Of a DNA stretch of 64,000 nt, positions 55,279-64,000 are shown piece after piece. The notes below the pieces were generated by a model that had not been told where the DNA came from, did no database searches, and saw nothing but the letters and a program-made list of their open reading frames with translations. Made by a program: the position numbers and the translations under genes. This DNA is from Luteibacter sp. OK325 (GTDB lineage: Bacteria; Pseudomonadota; Gammaproteobacteria; Xanthomonadales; Rhodanobacteraceae). Within the stretch, counting starts at the first letter, position 1. Each line of letters opens with the position of its first letter. The stretch is from positions 124,001-188,000 of the forward strand of contig NZ_QAOX01000009.1 of NCBI RefSeq assembly GCF_003050935.1, read 5' to 3'.

Positions 55279-57393
55279 TCATCGCCAGGTCAGATCCACG
55301 CCGACCAGGAAGCTACGCCCGGGCGCCGGCTCGTAATAGCGACCGTTGCCGTCGTTGACGATGACCGAGCCGATCACGTGCCGGTCGGCGAGGTTGTCGA
55401 TGCGGGCAAACGTGTTCACCCGCCAGGGGCCCTGGTCGAATACATAGCCGCCGGACAGTCCGAACAACGCATACCCCGGCGCCGACTCGGTGCCGAGATC
55501 GTTGACGGAGGTCGCTCCCATCGTCTGTACATCCAGCCCGCCTTGCCATCCGCGATTGCCACCGTACTTCAGCGCCGCGTAGCCCGTGGAGCGCGGTGCG
55601 CCCGGAATGCGCGTGCCTGCGGGTACGGGTGTGTCCGGTGCGGCACAGCCTGTCGACACGCAGGTGAGGAACGGTGTGCGGAAGCTCGCCTGGAGATGCG
55701 TATACGAGGCGAGGAAGCGCAGCTCGTGCGCGATCTCGGTACTGAACGAGGCCTCGATGCCCTGCCGGCGTGAGCGGGCGATGTTCTGGTACGTGGTGCG
55801 CCCACCCACGTTCGTCGCGACCGCCAGCTCGTTGTCGCTGTCCGCGCGGAACACGGCGATACCCGCCTGCGTCCGATCAGTGGGCTGGAGCTTGATGCCG
55901 ACCTCTTCGTTATGCGAACGAGACGGCTGCAGGTTGAAAGCGAGGCCGGGGCCATTGTCGGCACGGTAGCCGATCTCGGAGAAGGTCGGTGTCTCGAAGC
56001 CGCGGCCCCAGTTCGCATACACGTGCGCCCAGGACGTCGCGCGCCACAGCACGCCGAAGACCGGTGTGGTGGCGCTGTATGACTGCGTACCGCTGTCGTC
56101 GGGATTGCCGGTCACGATATAGCGGTCCGTCGAGCTGAAATGCACGTCGCTGTGTCGCACGCCGCCCATGAGGGTCCAGTCCTCGGCCACCCGCCAGGTC
56201 GCCTGGGCGTACTGGTCGAAGTCGAACACGCGGTCGATCTCGTCGCGGCGCAGGTCGCCACGCACGCCGAGGGTGTCGCCTTCGAAGTTGTTGTAGCCCA
56301 TGCGATGCTGGTGCTGGTTGTCGTAGGCGATGCCTGCGGCGATCTCGAACGGCCGGCCGGCCAGGGTATCCCGCCAGGTCCAGCGGGCGTCGCCGCCACC
56401 GTACTGGCTGGTCAGGTCCACCACGCCGCCGGAGTTGCCCGGCTGCGACACCTGCGTCGCCTTGGGAATGGAAAGGTACTGGGTGATGTCGCGCTGGCCG
56501 TAGTAAGTCATCACGCGGAGGCTGTTGGCATCGTCGATGCGCTGGTCGTAGATCAGCCCAGCCTGTTGCTGATTGGCCGATTTGCGGGTGTCGAACGTGT
56601 CGGCTACGGATGCGACCTGTCGCGGGTTGGCTTGGTACTGGGCGCGCGTCAGGCCGAGTGGGTCCTGGGCGCCGGGGACATCGACCGTGTTGAGTACGAG
56701 CGTGAGCTTGCGGTCGTCGTCGATCTTCCAACCCAGCTTGGCGTTGCCGGATTCGCGCCGGGCCGCGCTGTGATCTCGGTAGCCGCTTGTACGGAAGTGG
56801 CTCAGGTCCACGTTGTAGTCGACCGGACCCTCGACCCCACGTGCGTTGACGGAGGCGCGAAAGTTGCCGTTACTGCCACCGGCGACGCCGAAGCGCAGCT
56901 CCGGCGGCTCGGTGCCGTCGGCGGTGAACAACTGCACCACGCCGTCCGAGGCGTTGCCATAGAGCGCGGAGAACGGTCCACGCAACACCTCCACACGATC
57001 GGCCGAGTCGAGGTTGAAGTGGGAGACCTGTCCCTGGCCGTCCGGCATCGTGGCCGGTATGCCGTCGGTGTAAAGGCGGATGCCGCGGATACCGAAGGTT
57101 GAACGCGCGCCGAAACCGCGGATGGATATCTGCTCGTCCTGCGCGTAGTTCTGCCGGTCGCGGGCGACGATGCCCGGGATGGTCTGTAACCGCTCTGAAA
57201 GATTGACGTCGAGACTGCCGTCGGGCGGCGTGGCCACCACGTTGATCGCCGCCGGAATGTCATACGGCGACTGGGCGGTACGCGTCGCGGTCACCACCAC
57301 AGGCGCGAGCTTCGGCGCGTCCTGCGCGGCGATACCACCGGCAAGTGCGAAGAGCACGGCGCCGGTCAGGGGGCGTAGATAGGTGGATGTCAT
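55279..57393 (-). CDS. yncD: TonB-dependent receptor, YncD/PqqU-like
   Basis: A 704-aa outer-membrane receptor: signal peptide, plug domain (VNLSERLQTIPGIVARDRQN, ISIRGFGARSTFGIRGIRLY, DGIPATMPDGQGQ) and a 22-strand barrel ending VDLTWR. These motifs, FSALYGNASDGVV, the RGFETPTFSEIGYR segment and the terminal IGSVIVNDGNGRYYEPAPGR follow E. coli YncD closely from memory. YncD has been identified as PqqU, the receptor for pyrroloquinoline quinone. PQQ uptake is therefore the best guess, with iron chelates as the alternative. The start is MTSTYLRP; a more distal ATG lacks a ribosome site. Confidence 0.87.
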   Translation of the reverse strand: MTSTYLRPLTGAVLFALAGGIAAQDAPKLAPVVVTATRTAQSPYDIPAAINVVATPPDGSLDVNLSERLQTIPGIVARDRQNYAQDEQISIRGFGARSTFGIRGIRLYTDGIPATMPDGQGQVSHFNLDSADRVEVLRGPFSALYGNASDGVVQLFTADGTEPPELRFGVAGGSNGNFRASVNARGVEGPVDYNVDLSHFRTSGYRDHSAARRESGNAKLGWKIDDDRKLTLVLNTVDVPGAQDPLGLTRAQYQANPRQVASVADTFDTRKSANQQQAGLIYDQRIDDANSLRVMTYYGQRDITQYLSIPKATQVSQPGNSGGVVDLTSQYGGGDARWTWRDTLAGRPFEIAAGIAYDNQHQHRMGYNNFEGDTLGVRGDLRRDEIDRVFDFDQYAQATWRVAEDWTLMGGVRHSDVHFSSTDRYIVTGNPDDSGTQSYSATTPVFGVLWRATSWAHVYANWGRGFETPTFSEIGYRADNGPGLAFNLQPSRSHNEEVGIKLQPTDRTQAGIAVFRADSDNELAVATNVGGRTTYQNIARSRRQGIEASFSTEIAHELRFLASYTHLQASFRTPFLTCVSTGCAAPDTPVPAGTRIPGAPRSTGYAALKYGGNRGWQGGLDVQTMGATSVNDLGTESAPGYALFGLSGGYVFDQGPWRVNTFARIDNLADRHVIGSVIVNDGNGRYYEPAPGRSFLVGVDLTWR

Positions 57394-57473
57394 GCGGGGA
57401 CCCTGCAGGAGATGCGACATGATGCTTATGAGAGTGTATGCGTTATCTCAAGGCGACAACTCGCCTCGCCCCT

Positions 57474-57634
57474 GTGGGAGCCGATTCATCGGCGATTGTG
57501 GGAGCCGCTTCAGCGGCGATCCCGCGGCAGCGGGCCAGGTTGTCGCGAGCACCCATCGCCGCTGAAGCGGCTCCCACAGGTCCATGCCATCCCACAGGTC
57601 CATGTCATCCCAGACGGCCATGTCATCCCACAGG
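57474..57634. repeat. REP cluster with 18-bp tandem repeat
   Basis: Forward copies lie at 57474-57496 (GATTCATCGGC) and 57498-57520, and a reverse copy at 57554-57577. From 57573 an 18-bp unit, CCCACAGGTCCATGTCAT, is repeated about 3.4 times to 57634, beginning with the REP end CCCAC. Confidence 0.88.
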
Positions 57635-57680
57635 CCTCGTGCTAGCCTTCCCACCCACATCCCCACACCCCGGTGACGCC

Positions 57681-58532
57681 ATGAAGAAGCTCGCTTTCGC
57701 CTGCGCTGGATTGCTCGGTCTGACCGCTTCCTTTGCTTCCCTGGCCGCCGCCGGGGTGGACCAGCCGGCCCAGGCCACGCCACCGGCCAGCGCCGGTCAG
57801 CTCAGCGCTTCGCAGCTGGATAAGGCCGTTGCCGGTAGCTGGCGCTCGCCGGCGAACAAGGCGCGTGATCAGTATCGCCACCCGAAAGAAATGCTGACCT
57901 TCTTCGGCATCCGCCCGGATATGACAGTGATCGAGATCTGGCCGTCCGGCGGCTGGTTCACCGAGATCCTCGCGCCGTTCCTGCACGACAACGGCCACTA
58001 CATCGGCGCGGTGGAACCCGGCTCGAAGAGCACGGCCGCGCTGCAGAAAAAGTTCTCCTTCGCGCCGGCGCAGTACGGCAACGCGAAGTTAGTCGAGGTC
58101 AACCACAAGGCGCCGGTCCTCGGTGCGCCGGGTTCGGCCGACATGGTGCTGACTTTCCGCAACGTGCATAACTGGGCGGCCGATGGAACCGCCGAGGCCA
58201 TGTTCAAGTCGTTCTTCACCGTGCTCAAGCCGGGCGGCGTGCTGGGTGTGGAAGACCACCGTGCCGATGCGGGCAAGAAGCTCGACGAGGTAGTCAACTC
58301 CGGCTACCTGCCGACCGATTACGTGATCAAGCTCGCCACCGACGCGGGTTTCAAGCTCGATGCGCAGAGCGAAATCAACGCCAACCCCAAGGACGACCAC
58401 AATCATCCGAAGGGCGTGTGGACGCTGCCGCCGACCTACGACATGGGCGAGACGGACAAGGCGAAGTGGACGGCCATCGGCGAGTCCGACCGCATGACCC
58501 TGCGCTTCGTGAAGCCCGCCACCGCGAAGTAA
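57681..58532 (+). CDS. Exported class I SAM-dependent methyltransferase (COG4798-like)
   Basis: A 283-aa protein with a genuine Sec signal peptide ([21 protein letters not shown]) ahead of a Rossmann methyltransferase. Motif I is [20 protein letters not shown], motif II includes GAVEPGS, and [14 protein letters not shown] and [13 protein letters not shown] follow. The family is annotated as predicted methyltransferase, often with a signal peptide, and its substrate is unknown. How SAM would reach an exported enzyme is unresolved. The stop is one base before the rluE GTG, so the two genes form a unit. Confidence 0.85.
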   Translation: MKKLAFACAGLLGLTASFASLAAAGVDQPAQATPPASAGQLSASQLDKAVAGSWRSPANKARDQYRHPKEMLTFFGIRPDMTVIEIWPSGGWFTEILAPFLHDNGHYIGAVEPGSKSTAALQKKFSFAPAQYGNAKLVEVNHKAPVLGAPGSADMVLTFRNVHNWAADGTAEAMFKSFFTVLKPGGVLGVEDHRADAGKKLDEVVNSGYLPTDYVIKLATDAGFKLDAQSEINANPKDDHNHPKGVWTLPPTYDMGETDKAKWTAIGESDRMTLRFVKPATAK

Positions 58533-58533
58533 G

Positions 58534-59082
58534 GTGCTAGTCGCACTGAACAAGCCCTTCGGCGTGCTCTGCCAGTTCACCGACGAAGTCGGCCGGCGCA
58601 CGCTGGCCGACTTCGTGCCGCAGAAGGGCATCTACGCGGCGGGGCGGCTGGATCACGACAGTGAAGGACTGCTTCTGCTGACCGACGACGGCAAGCTGCA
58701 GCATCGCCTTGCGGATCCGAAGCACAAGCAAGCGAAGACGTATGTGGTGCAGGTGGAGGGGGTTCCTACGGAGGAAGCGCTCGAACGCCTGCGCCGCGGC
58801 GTCACGCTCAACGACGGGCCGACGTTACCTGCGGGTGTGGAAGCGATCGGGGAACCCGATTGGCTATGGCCGCGCGATCCGCCTGTGCGCTTTCGCAAGA
58901 CGGTGCCGGACGCGTGGCTACGCATCGTGCTTCGTGAGGGGCGCAATCGGCAGGTGCGGCGGATGACGGCGGCGGTTGGACTACCGACGCTGCGGTTGAT
59001 CCGCGAGGCCGTGGGTGATCATGGCCTGGAGGGACTGGGGCTTGGTCAGGTGCGGATCATTGACCCTCAGACTTCCCGCTGA
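58534..59082 (+). CDS. rluE: 23S rRNA pseudouridine synthase RluE
   Basis: A 182-aa pseudouridine synthase of the RsuA/RluB/E/F family, which in E. coli modifies U2457 of 23S rRNA. The catalytic Asp lies in [28 protein letters not shown] and [13 protein letters not shown] are RluE-specific, and [22 protein letters not shown] is shared by the family. It has no N-terminal S4 domain, as in RluE. It starts with GTG directly after the methyltransferase stop. Confidence 0.92.
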   Translation: MLVALNKPFGVLCQFTDEVGRRTLADFVPQKGIYAAGRLDHDSEGLLLLTDDGKLQHRLADPKHKQAKTYVVQVEGVPTEEALERLRRGVTLNDGPTLPAGVEAIGEPDWLWPRDPPVRFRKTVPDAWLRIVLREGRNRQVRRMTAAVGLPTLRLIREAVGDHGLEGLGLGQVRIIDPQTSR

Positions 59083-59088
59083 CTGGCT

Positions 59089-59195
59089 ATCGCCGCTGAA
59101 GCGGCTCCCACATGAGTCAGACCAAGCAGCCCTGTGGGAGCCGCTTCAGCGGCGATGCTCTTACGAGGCCTGTGGGAGCCGCTTCAGCGGCGATG
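59089..59195. repeat. REP cluster, three copies
   Basis: A reverse copy (59089-59111) and two forward copies (59134-59157, 59172-59195) fill the gap between the convergent rluE and dgoD genes. Confidence 0.9.
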
Positions 59196-59198
59196 CTC

Positions 59199-60350
59199 TT
59201 ACCACTCGGCGACCGAGCCATCGGCATGCCGCCACAGCGGATTACGCCAGTCGGCAACGTCCCGGCTACGCTCGATCACCAGTTCCTCGTTCACCTCGAT
59301 ACCGAGGCCCGGCCCGGTAAACGGCTGCGCATAGCCGCCGTCGTCGAGCTTGAGCGCTTCCTTGTTGAGCACGTAGTCGAGCACCTCGCCACCCTTGTTG
59401 TAGTGGATGCCCATGCTCTGTTCCTGCAGCGTGGCATTCCAGCTGACAAAGTCCACATGCAGGCAGGCGGCGAGCGCGATGGGTCCGAGCGGGCAGTGCG
59501 GCGCGAGCGCCACGTCGTACGCTTCGGCCATCGCCGCGATCTTCACGCATTCGGTGATGCCACCGGCGTGCGAGAGATCCGGCTGCAGGATGGAGATGCC
59601 GCCGCGCTCGAGTACATGCTTGAATTCGTAGCGTGAGTACATGCGTTCGCCCGCCGCGATGGGAATCGAGGTCTGCTCGGCGATGCGCGGGTAGTACTCG
59701 GCCTGTTCGGCAAGCACGGGCTCTTCGATGAAGAGCGGACGGAAAGGCTCCAGCTCCTTCACCAGCACCTTGGCCATCGGCGCGGAGACGCGGCCGTGGA
59801 AATCCAGGCCGAACTCGATCGTGTTACCGAAGGCTTCGCGAATTTCGGCGACGCGCGCGACGGCGGCGTCGACGGCCTTGCTCGAAGCGATGATGCTCAG
59901 CTCCTCGCAGCCGTTCATCTTGAAGGTGTCGAATCCGTGCGCCATGCGCTCGCGGATCTGCGCGATGACATCGGCGGGGCGATCGCCGCCGACCCAGCAA
60001 TAGGTCTTCATGCGGTCACGCACGCGGCCGCCCAGCAGTTCGAACACCGGGGCGTTCAGCACCTTGCCCTTGATATCCCATAGAGCCTGGTCGATGCCGG
60101 CGATGGCGCTCATGAACACCGCACCACCGCGATAGAAACCACCGCGATACATCGCCTGCCAGAGGTCGTTGATGCGCGAAGGATCCTTGCCGATGACGAA
60201 CTCCGAGAGCTCCGACACGGCGGCCTCGACCGTGCGTGCACGGCCTTCGACCACCGGCTCGCCCCAGCCGACGACGCCCTCGTCGGTTTCGACCTTGAGG
60301 AACATCCAGCGGGGCGGGACACGGTAGGTGGTGAGCTTGGTGATCTTCAT
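59199..60350 (-). CDS. dgoD: D-galactonate dehydratase
   Basis: A 383-aa enolase-superfamily enzyme converting D-galactonate to 2-keto-3-deoxygalactonate. It starts [20 protein letters not shown] as the family does. Metal ligands are Asp in EFGLDFHGR, Glu in FIEEPV and Glu in AAGERMYSR; the general base is His in DFHGR and the second His is in LAPHCPLGP. The length matches E. coli DgoD (382). It is the last gene of the sugar operon, 2 bases after dgoA. Confidence 0.95.
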   Translation of the reverse strand: MKITKLTTYRVPPRWMFLKVETDEGVVGWGEPVVEGRARTVEAAVSELSEFVIGKDPSRINDLWQAMYRGGFYRGGAVFMSAIAGIDQALWDIKGKVLNAPVFELLGGRVRDRMKTYCWVGGDRPADVIAQIRERMAHGFDTFKMNGCEELSIIASSKAVDAAVARVAEIREAFGNTIEFGLDFHGRVSAPMAKVLVKELEPFRPLFIEEPVLAEQAEYYPRIAEQTSIPIAAGERMYSRYEFKHVLERGGISILQPDLSHAGGITECVKIAAMAEAYDVALAPHCPLGPIALAACLHVDFVSWNATLQEQSMGIHYNKGGEVLDYVLNKEALKLDDGGYAQPFTGPGLGIEVNEELVIERSRDVADWRNPLWRHADGSVAEW

Positions 60351-60352
60351 GG

Positions 60353-60964
60353 TCAGTTCGAGCGGTAGGCTTTGACGAAAGCGGCAGCCTGTTCGCGAGT
60401 ACGCGAGACGGGCTGGCCGGGCTTGTAGAGGTCGCCGCCCAGGCCCGCACCGATACAGCCGGCATCGAGGAACTGGCCCAGGTTCTCGGGGGTAACCCCG
60501 CCCACGGCGAGCAAGGGCACGTCCGGTGGCAAGACGGCGCGGATCGCCTTGATGTACGAGGGACCGAGGTTCGACGACGGGAATAGCTTCAGCGACTGCG
60601 CGCCAGCGGCGAGCGCGGCAAAGGCCTCGCTCGGCGTCATGAAGCCGATCGCAGTGTAGAGCCCACGGCGGCGCGCCTGGCGGATCACATCGGGGTCGGT
60701 GTTCGGGGTGACCATGAGCGTGCCGCCGAGATCGGCGACCTGGTTGGCGAGGTCCGCGCTGAGCACCGTGCCTGCACCGACGAGCGCGCGATGGCCTGCC
60801 TGCTGTACTGCCAGCGGGATGCTGGTCTGCCAGTCCGGCGAGTTGAGCGGGATCTCTATCGCATCGAAACCCTCCTGAAGGAGGGCCTCGACGTGCTCGA
60901 CGACATCTTCGGGCGTGATGCCACGCAGGATGGCGATGAGCGGTAGCGCGGTGGGCCAGGCCAT
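60353..60964 (-). CDS. dgoA: 2-dehydro-3-deoxy-6-phosphogalactonate aldolase
   Basis: A 203-aa class I aldolase of the KDPG/KDPGal family, giving pyruvate and glyceraldehyde-3-phosphate. It has [16 protein letters not shown] (Glu/Arg region), [35 protein letters not shown], the Schiff-base Lys in [17 protein letters not shown] and [17 protein letters not shown]. The IPLNSP motif distinguishes KDPGal from KDPG aldolases. It lies 1 base after the dehydrogenase stop. Confidence 0.94.
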   Translation of the reverse strand: MAWPTALPLIAILRGITPEDVVEHVEALLQEGFDAIEIPLNSPDWQTSIPLAVQQAGHRALVGAGTVLSADLANQVADLGGTLMVTPNTDPDVIRQARRRGLYTAIGFMTPSEAFAALAAGAQSLKLFPSSNLGPSYIKAIRAVLPPDVPLLAVGGVTPENLGQFLDAGCIGAGLGGDLYKPGQPVSRTREQAAAFVKAYRSN

Positions 60965-60965
60965 A

Positions 60966-61778
60966 TCAGTTCTCGTGGTAAAGCTGTGAGCGGCCGCCGT
61001 CGATTCGGATATCGGCGGCGTTGATGTAGCGTGCCTCGTCGGAGGCCAGGAACAACGCAGTGTAAGCGACCTCCTGCGGTTCGCCGATCCGCTTGTTCGG
61101 CAGGATATCCGTCTGGCGCTTCCGCTCCGCGACCGGATCCGCCGCGGCGGCGAAGCCGGCCTCGGCGATGGCGGTCAGGATAAGCCCCGGCGAGATCGAA
61201 TTCACCCGGATGCCGCGGGCGGCATACTCGAGGCCCAGCGCCTTGGTCAGGCCGATCAGGCCATGCTTGGCGACAGGATAGGGAAAGCAGTGCGGAATGA
61301 TCTTGTGGCCGTGCACCGAGGCGATGTTGATGATGCTGCCATGACCTACGTCGAGCATGCCCGGCAGGACGGCCCTGGCGCAGTTCCAGGCGCCCTTGAG
61401 GTCCACGTCGAAGCAACGCGTCCACTCGTCGTCGGTGAGCGAGAGGGGGTCGTTGAAGACGTTGATGCCGGCGTTGTTCACCAGGACGTCGGGCGGACCG
61501 AAGCGCTCCGTCGCCGCGGCGACCATGCGGGTGATCGCCGCGGGATCGGTCACGTCGGCCTCGAACAGCATGGCGTCGTCGGTGTCCAGGTCGGCCAGCG
61601 TGGCACGCGCCTGCGCATTGTCCTGAAGGACATTGAGGACCACTTTCGCGCCATGGGCGGCGAACAGTTTCGCCGTAGCCGCACCGATACCCTGGGTGGC
61701 GCCGGTGACGATGGCGATCTTGCCGGCAAGGCGCGGCAGCGGCGTGATGCGTGGATCGGCCTGTGTCCTGGCGTTCAT
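60966..61778 (-). CDS. SDR sugar dehydrogenase (probable D-galactose 1-dehydrogenase)
   Basis: A 270-aa classical SDR: TGATQGIG cofactor motif, NNAGIN, Ser in IINIASVHGH, and catalytic Tyr/Lys in CFPYPVAKHGLIG, ending ADIRIDGGRSQLYHEN. Its place between a lactonase and DgoA/DgoD fits oxidation of galactose to galactonolactone, the first step of the De Ley-Doudoroff pathway. A role on L-arabinose or fucose is possible. Its ATG overlaps the lactonase stop (ATGA). Confidence 0.88.
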   Translation of the reverse strand: MNARTQADPRITPLPRLAGKIAIVTGATQGIGAATAKLFAAHGAKVVLNVLQDNAQARATLADLDTDDAMLFEADVTDPAAITRMVAAATERFGPPDVLVNNAGINVFNDPLSLTDDEWTRCFDVDLKGAWNCARAVLPGMLDVGHGSIINIASVHGHKIIPHCFPYPVAKHGLIGLTKALGLEYAARGIRVNSISPGLILTAIAEAGFAAAADPVAERKRQTDILPNKRIGEPQEVAYTALFLASDEARYINAADIRIDGGRSQLYHEN

Positions 61779-62671
61779 GCGTTTGCTCCTTGTCCGTAAC
61801 GGGCCTCAGGCAGCCCGCGTCCTCGCGCCGGCGTACCGATGAAGATAGCGCCATTCAGCGGTTCGGCGCCAACGACGGCAACGTCGAGGCCCTTGCTGGC
61901 CGAGGTGATGACCAAGCGGTCCAGCGTTGGGCCGACGAAGGCCACGCAGCTCGGTTGGCGTGCGGGCAGTTCAATCGTCAGGTCCACACGGCCGTCCGGC
62001 GCATAGCGGACGACCCGCGACCCGCCCCACTGGGCATTCCAGACGAAGCCCTCGGCGTCGACTGTCGAGCCATCGGGCTCGAGGCCTTTGTCGAGCTGGA
62101 CGAACTCGCGGATGTGCTCCACCTCGCCGCTGGAGGCGTCATAGCGGCAGGCCATGATCTTCGCGGTCGGTGAGTCGGTGAAATACATGGTCGTGCCGTC
62201 GGGGCTGAAACAGATGCTGTTGGTGATGGCTGCCTTGGGCAGGGCGAGCCGGGCCAGCTTGCCTTCGCGCGAATAGCGCCAGAAGGAAGCGACCTGTTCG
62301 GGGCCGCGCTCGTTGAGCGTGCCGAAGATCAGGTTGCCACCGCGATCGCAGCGACCGTCATTGGCCCGCGTACCCGGCAACTCCGGCTCGATGTCCTCGA
62401 GGACTACGAGGGATTCGGTATCGCGGGTGTCGAGGCGGGCCAGCTGCTTCTCCAGCGCAAGCAGGAGTACGCCGGGCTCGTCGGTCAGCGCGAAACAGCA
62501 CAGGCGCGCCGGCAACGCGGTCTCGGTCGTGGCACCCGTGGTCGGGTTGTACGCATACAGGCGCGAGGCGCCGATGTCGGTCCAGCGGACCAGGCCGGTC
62601 AGGTCGTCCCAGATCACGCCTTCGGCGTGGGCCTGTCGATGGGGGGATAGGGGAATGAAGGCGTCGGTCAT
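61775..62671 (-). CDS. SMP-30/gluconolactonase family sugar lactonase
   Basis: A 298-aa six-bladed propeller hydrolase. Metal ligands are visible: Glu in AEGVIWDD, Asn in PGTRANDGRCD, Asn in AAITNSICFSPDG, Asp in PDGSTVDAEGFVWNAQW. It would open galactono-1,4-lactone (or the 1,5-lactone) to galactonate. The start MTDAFIPL is fixed by the one-base overlap (TGATG) with the permease stop. Confidence 0.92.
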   Translation of the reverse strand: MTDAFIPLSPHRQAHAEGVIWDDLTGLVRWTDIGASRLYAYNPTTGATTETALPARLCCFALTDEPGVLLLALEKQLARLDTRDTESLVVLEDIEPELPGTRANDGRCDRGGNLIFGTLNERGPEQVASFWRYSREGKLARLALPKAAITNSICFSPDGTTMYFTDSPTAKIMACRYDASSGEVEHIREFVQLDKGLEPDGSTVDAEGFVWNAQWGGSRVVRYAPDGRVDLTIELPARQPSCVAFVGPTLDRLVITSASKGLDVAVVGAEPLNGAIFIGTPARGRGLPEARYGQGANA

Positions 62672-63675
62672 CAGCGGGATTGCCTGCGGTTCTTGAGCTG
62701 GTCCACCAGCACCGCGATCAGCAGGATCGTGCCGCGGACCAGGTACTGGTAGAAGGCGTCGATGTTCATGAGGCTCATGGCATTTTGCACAGTCCCCATG
62801 ATGAGGACGCCAACGAGCACACCGCTGATACTCGCACGGCCACCCATGAGCGACACGCCGCCCAGCACGCAGGCCGAAATCACGTTGAGCTCGAAGCCCT
62901 GGCCCGCGTTTGGCTGGCCGCTGGTCATGCGCGAGGCGAGGATGATGCCCGCCAGTGCGGCCACCAGGCCCTGGATCAGGAAGATGGCGATGCGTACGCG
63001 GTCGACCGAGACGCCGGCCAGACGTGCCGCGTCCGGATTGCCACCGATAGCCAGGGTGTTGCGGCCGTAAATCGTCTTGTTCAGCAGGATCCCGAAGACC
63101 ACGAAGCAGACAAGGGTGACCCAGACCGGCACGGGAAGACCGAACAACTCGGCGCTGCCCAGGGTGAAGAAGGCTTCGCTGGTGACGCCGACCGCCTGGC
63201 CCTGCGAGGTGATGAAGGCCAGGCCGCGGACGATTTCCATGGTCGCCAGCGTGGTGATCAGCGCGTTGATATTGAGCTTGGCGATGACCACGCCGTTGAC
63301 GAAGCCGATCAGCGCACCGGCGACCAGGCTGGCGGCGATGCCCAGCGCCACACTGCCGGTGGCGTTGGAGACGATGGCACAGCACACACCGGCGAAGGCC
63401 ACGGTGGAGCCGACCGACAGATCGAAGTCACGCGAAGCCAGGCAGAACATCATCGTGCAGGAGACCATGCCGATCTGCGAGACCGACAGGGCCAGGCCAA
63501 CGATGTTGTCCCATGAGAAGAAGTACTGCACCGTGGCGCTCAGCACGCCGAACAGCACGATGAAGATGCCGATCAGGCTGTAGTCGTCGACGACTCGCCA
63601 GAACATGGCGCGGCGGCGCGCGTCGGGCGTTTCGGCTTGCTTCGCGCCGATGGCGGCGGCGTTGGTCTCGGTCAT
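62671..63675 (-). CDS. araH: Sugar ABC transporter permease, AraH-like
   Basis: A 334-aa permease of the ribose/arabinose/galactose class, about ten TMs. MMFCLASRDFDLSVGST, VIAKLNINALITTLATMEIV, YGRNTLAIGGNPDAARLAGV and LASRMTSGQPNAG follow E. coli AraH closely, more so than RbsC or MglC. Within this operon it probably brings in D-galactose and/or L-arabinose. It lies 3 bases after the ATPase stop. Confidence 0.92.
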   Translation of the reverse strand: MTETNAAAIGAKQAETPDARRRAMFWRVVDDYSLIGIFIVLFGVLSATVQYFFSWDNIVGLALSVSQIGMVSCTMMFCLASRDFDLSVGSTVAFAGVCCAIVSNATGSVALGIAASLVAGALIGFVNGVVIAKLNINALITTLATMEIVRGLAFITSQGQAVGVTSEAFFTLGSAELFGLPVPVWVTLVCFVVFGILLNKTIYGRNTLAIGGNPDAARLAGVSVDRVRIAIFLIQGLVAALAGIILASRMTSGQPNAGQGFELNVISACVLGGVSLMGGRASISGVLVGVLIMGTVQNAMSLMNIDAFYQYLVRGTILLIAVLVDQLKNRRQSR

Positions 63676-63678
63676 GGC

Positions 63679-64000
63679 TCAGGTGTTCCTTATCGGGGTG
63701 GCGCTGGCGCCTTCGGGAAGCGCGGCGGCGAGCACGTCCGCCTCGTTCGCCTCGGTACGGTGGAACTGCGCGGTGATCCGGCCTCGGCACATGGTGACGA
63801 CGCGGTCGGACACACCGAGCACTTCGGGCAGTTCGCTGGAAATCACCACCACGGCAACGCCGCGTTCGGCGAGTTCGTAGAGGACGTTATAAATCTCGTT
63901 CTTCGCACCCACGTCGATGCCACGGGTGGGCTCGTCGACAATCAGCACACGCAGGTCTTTCTCGGCCAGCCAGCGTGACAGTACGGCCTTCTGCTGGTTG
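63679..64000 (-). CDS. araG: Sugar ABC transporter ATP-binding protein, AraG-like (5' part outside window)
   Basis: Only the last 107 codons are present. They begin at the window edge with [11 protein letters not shown] (the second-domain signature of sugar ATPases is GNQQK) and continue with Walker [39 protein letters not shown] and a C-terminal tail. This is the second nucleotide-binding half of a fused RbsA/AraG/MglA-type ATPase. The linked permease suggests AraG. Confidence 0.9.
   Translation of the reverse strand, partial: NQQKAVLSRWLAEKDLRVLIVDEPTRGIDVGAKNEIYNVLYELAERGVAVVVISSELPEVLGVSDRVVTMCRGRITAQFHRTEANEADVLAAALPEGASATPIRNT

Overview
The window is a high-GC gammaproteobacterial chromosome segment, most likely Xanthomonadales, family Rhodanobacteraceae (Luteibacter/Dyella-like). 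This rests on the gene families (a glutaredoxin/A-type/rhodanese fusion, an RND mdtABC set, monomeric isocitrate dehydrogenase, a four-gene archaic chaperone-usher cluster, a YncD-like receptor) and on dozens of short palindromic REP elements of the form GTGGGAGCCGCTTCAGCGGC between genes. It looks like ordinary core and accessory chromosome. I see no phage, insertion sequence, integrase, CRISPR array, rRNA or tRNA. The genus is an inference.

Layout. 1-1589: the 3' part of a hybrid histidine kinase with two receiver domains. 1.7-5.9 kb: an SDR oxidoreductase, a DUF2501 protein and a GH78 alpha-L-rhamnosidase. 6.1-7.8 kb: a chemoreceptor behind a near-consensus sigma-28 promoter. 7.9-11 kb: an NmrA-like protein, then an Fsr-type MFS pump divergent from an AraC regulator. 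11-17.2 kb: gluconokinase, threonine aldolase, an AmiD-like lipoprotein amidase with a coupled unknown gene, an alpha/beta hydrolase coupled to ZapE, an ACP phosphodiesterase and a c5-type cytochrome. 17.5-25.3 kb: an mdtABC-type tripartite RND system without its outer-membrane channel gene. 25.7-31.7 kb: monomeric isocitrate dehydrogenase, a secreted GDSL lipase, an aldo/keto reductase, and a 64-aa gene divergent from a LysR regulator.

31.7-35 kb holds the Mg2+ P-type ATPase gene mgtA behind a leader of about 0.6 kb. The leader has several predicted hairpins and two overlapping short ORFs. I consider this the strongest candidate for an undescribed regulatory element. 35.8-44 kb: a LytS/LytTR two-component pair, an acyltransferase, the Grx4 fusion, an LpxH-like phosphatase, a GDSL esterase, AlaA and RsgA. 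44-51.3 kb is a surface-adhesion block: an autotransporter and a subunit-chaperone-usher-tip pilus operon. 51.4-55.3 kb: a very short XRE regulator preceded by two near-identical inverted repeats, then a coupled S33 peptidase and NatAB-type ABC transporter. 55.3-59.1 kb: a YncD/PqqU-like TonB receptor, an exported predicted methyltransferase and RluE.

59.2-64 kb: one tightly packed minus-strand operon running into the window end. It encodes an AraG/AraH-like sugar importer, an SMP-30 lactonase, an SDR sugar dehydrogenase, KDPGal aldolase and galactonate dehydratase. Together these fit an oxidative De Ley-Doudoroff galactose pathway; the KDGal kinase and the binding protein are not in the window.

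Many genes are translationally coupled through ATGA overlaps. REP elements sit at many gene ends, in several cases reaching into coding sequence, and at four sites the REP tail (GGCTCCCAC) has been amplified into short tandem repeats.
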